Shown here piece after piece: positions 63,935 through 64,000 of a stretch of DNA of 64,000 nt (its first letter is position 1; each line of letters opens with the position of its first letter). The stretch is from contig JAXMAR010000026.1 of assembly GCA_046350295.1 (NCBI GenBank), positions 41,291 through 105,290 on the forward strand, written 5' to 3'. The notes under the pieces are model-generated. The model was not told the DNA's origin. It was given only the letters and a program-made list of their open reading frames with translations, and ran no database searches. Source of the DNA: JAXMAR01 sp046350295. Lineage in GTDB: Bacteria; Planctomycetota; Planctomycetia; Gemmatales; Gemmataceae. A program made the position numbers and the translations under genes.

Positions 63935-64000
63935 ATGAACGTACTTCTCAGCGGCGGTTACGGCTGCATCGGCTCCTGGATCACGCGCAACCTGCTGCGG
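63935..64000 (+). CDS. NAD-dependent epimerase/dehydratase, 5' end only
   Basis: Only 22 residues are visible: MNVLLSGGYGCIGSWITRNL then LR. The GGYGCIGS glycine motif is the Rossmann nucleotide-binding site of extended SDR sugar epimerases and reductases. It is divergent from the tetR operon. Confidence 0.75.
   Translation, partial: MNVLLSGGYGCIGSWITRNLLR

Noticed and set aside
1..64000. CRISPR arrays, rRNA genes and insertion sequences
   Set aside because: No spaced direct repeats of 24-40 bases, no rRNA-like sequence and no transposase gene with terminal repeats were seen; the only regular repeats are the heptamer, hexamer and 18-bp arrays listed.

Overview
The window reads as a chromosomal segment of a high-GC planctomycete, most likely from the Gemmataceae/Isosphaeraceae side of the phylum. 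The diagnostic signs are family-level: a cysteine-rich YTV wall-type protein, a TIGR03000-domain protein, DUF1501, DUF1080, a protein with a prepilin-like H-X9-DG segment beside an ECF sigma factor, PQQ-type beta-propellers, a PEP-CTERM-like tail, and secreted proteins whose N-terminus carries an LE-D/T-R..PA motif. These assignments come from sequence recognition only; no search was run.

Layout. 0-9 kb: methyltransferase, FHA/coiled-coil protein, ECF sigma with its anti-sigma-like partner, a 51-residue basic protein, glycerate 2-kinase, DUF2203 protein and an RluA-type pseudouridine synthase. 9-12 kb: frameshifted genes around a 7-bp tandem array, then rhodanese and a thioredoxin lipoprotein. 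12-18 kb: an alpha/beta hydrolase, a selenocysteine tRNA, DUF1080, an SCO copper chaperone directly downstream of a selenium-binding-protein/methanethiol-oxidase homologue, and a calpain-like protease. 18-23 kb: divergent thpR and rtcB (RNA end processing), an HNH nuclease pair, and a strong short transcription unit that looks like a small RNA. 23-35 kb: secreted and envelope proteins (PQQ propeller with HEAT/jelly-roll partner, PEP-CTERM protein, TIGR03000, DUF1501), a degenerate CE15-like esterase, an Rpn-like nuclease and an amidohydrolase. 35-46 kb: the YTV protein and two ABC systems, one with a CPBP protease fused to the permease. 46-57 kb: transporter-like protein, SDR, GNAT, a Vsr-C5 methyltransferase fusion, glutathione peroxidase, bioB-bioF, a CCPDGA-repeat protein, a histidine-rich membrane protein and an M20 peptidase. 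57-64 kb: a TetR-adaptor-ABC ATPase-two-permease operon behind a good promoter, then the start of an NAD-dependent epimerase.

Sequence quality matters here. Genes are clean in roughly 28-45.9, 49-53.3 and 57-64 kb. Recognisable families are broken by repeated single-base indels in 9-11.8, 18.2, 19.9-28, 45.9-48.9 and 53.3-56.4 kb. Several of these are housekeeping-type genes (rtcB, M20 peptidase), and reading can be restored by one-base changes, often at homopolymers. I therefore treat most of these as probable sequencing or assembly errors and not decayed genes. Such entries are given over their full reconstructed span.

The observations I would follow first are the putative small RNA at 21874-21958 (minus), the Vsr-methyltransferase fusion, the tRNA-Sec with the neighbouring SBP56/SCO pair, and the CE15-like protein that has lost its nucleophile.
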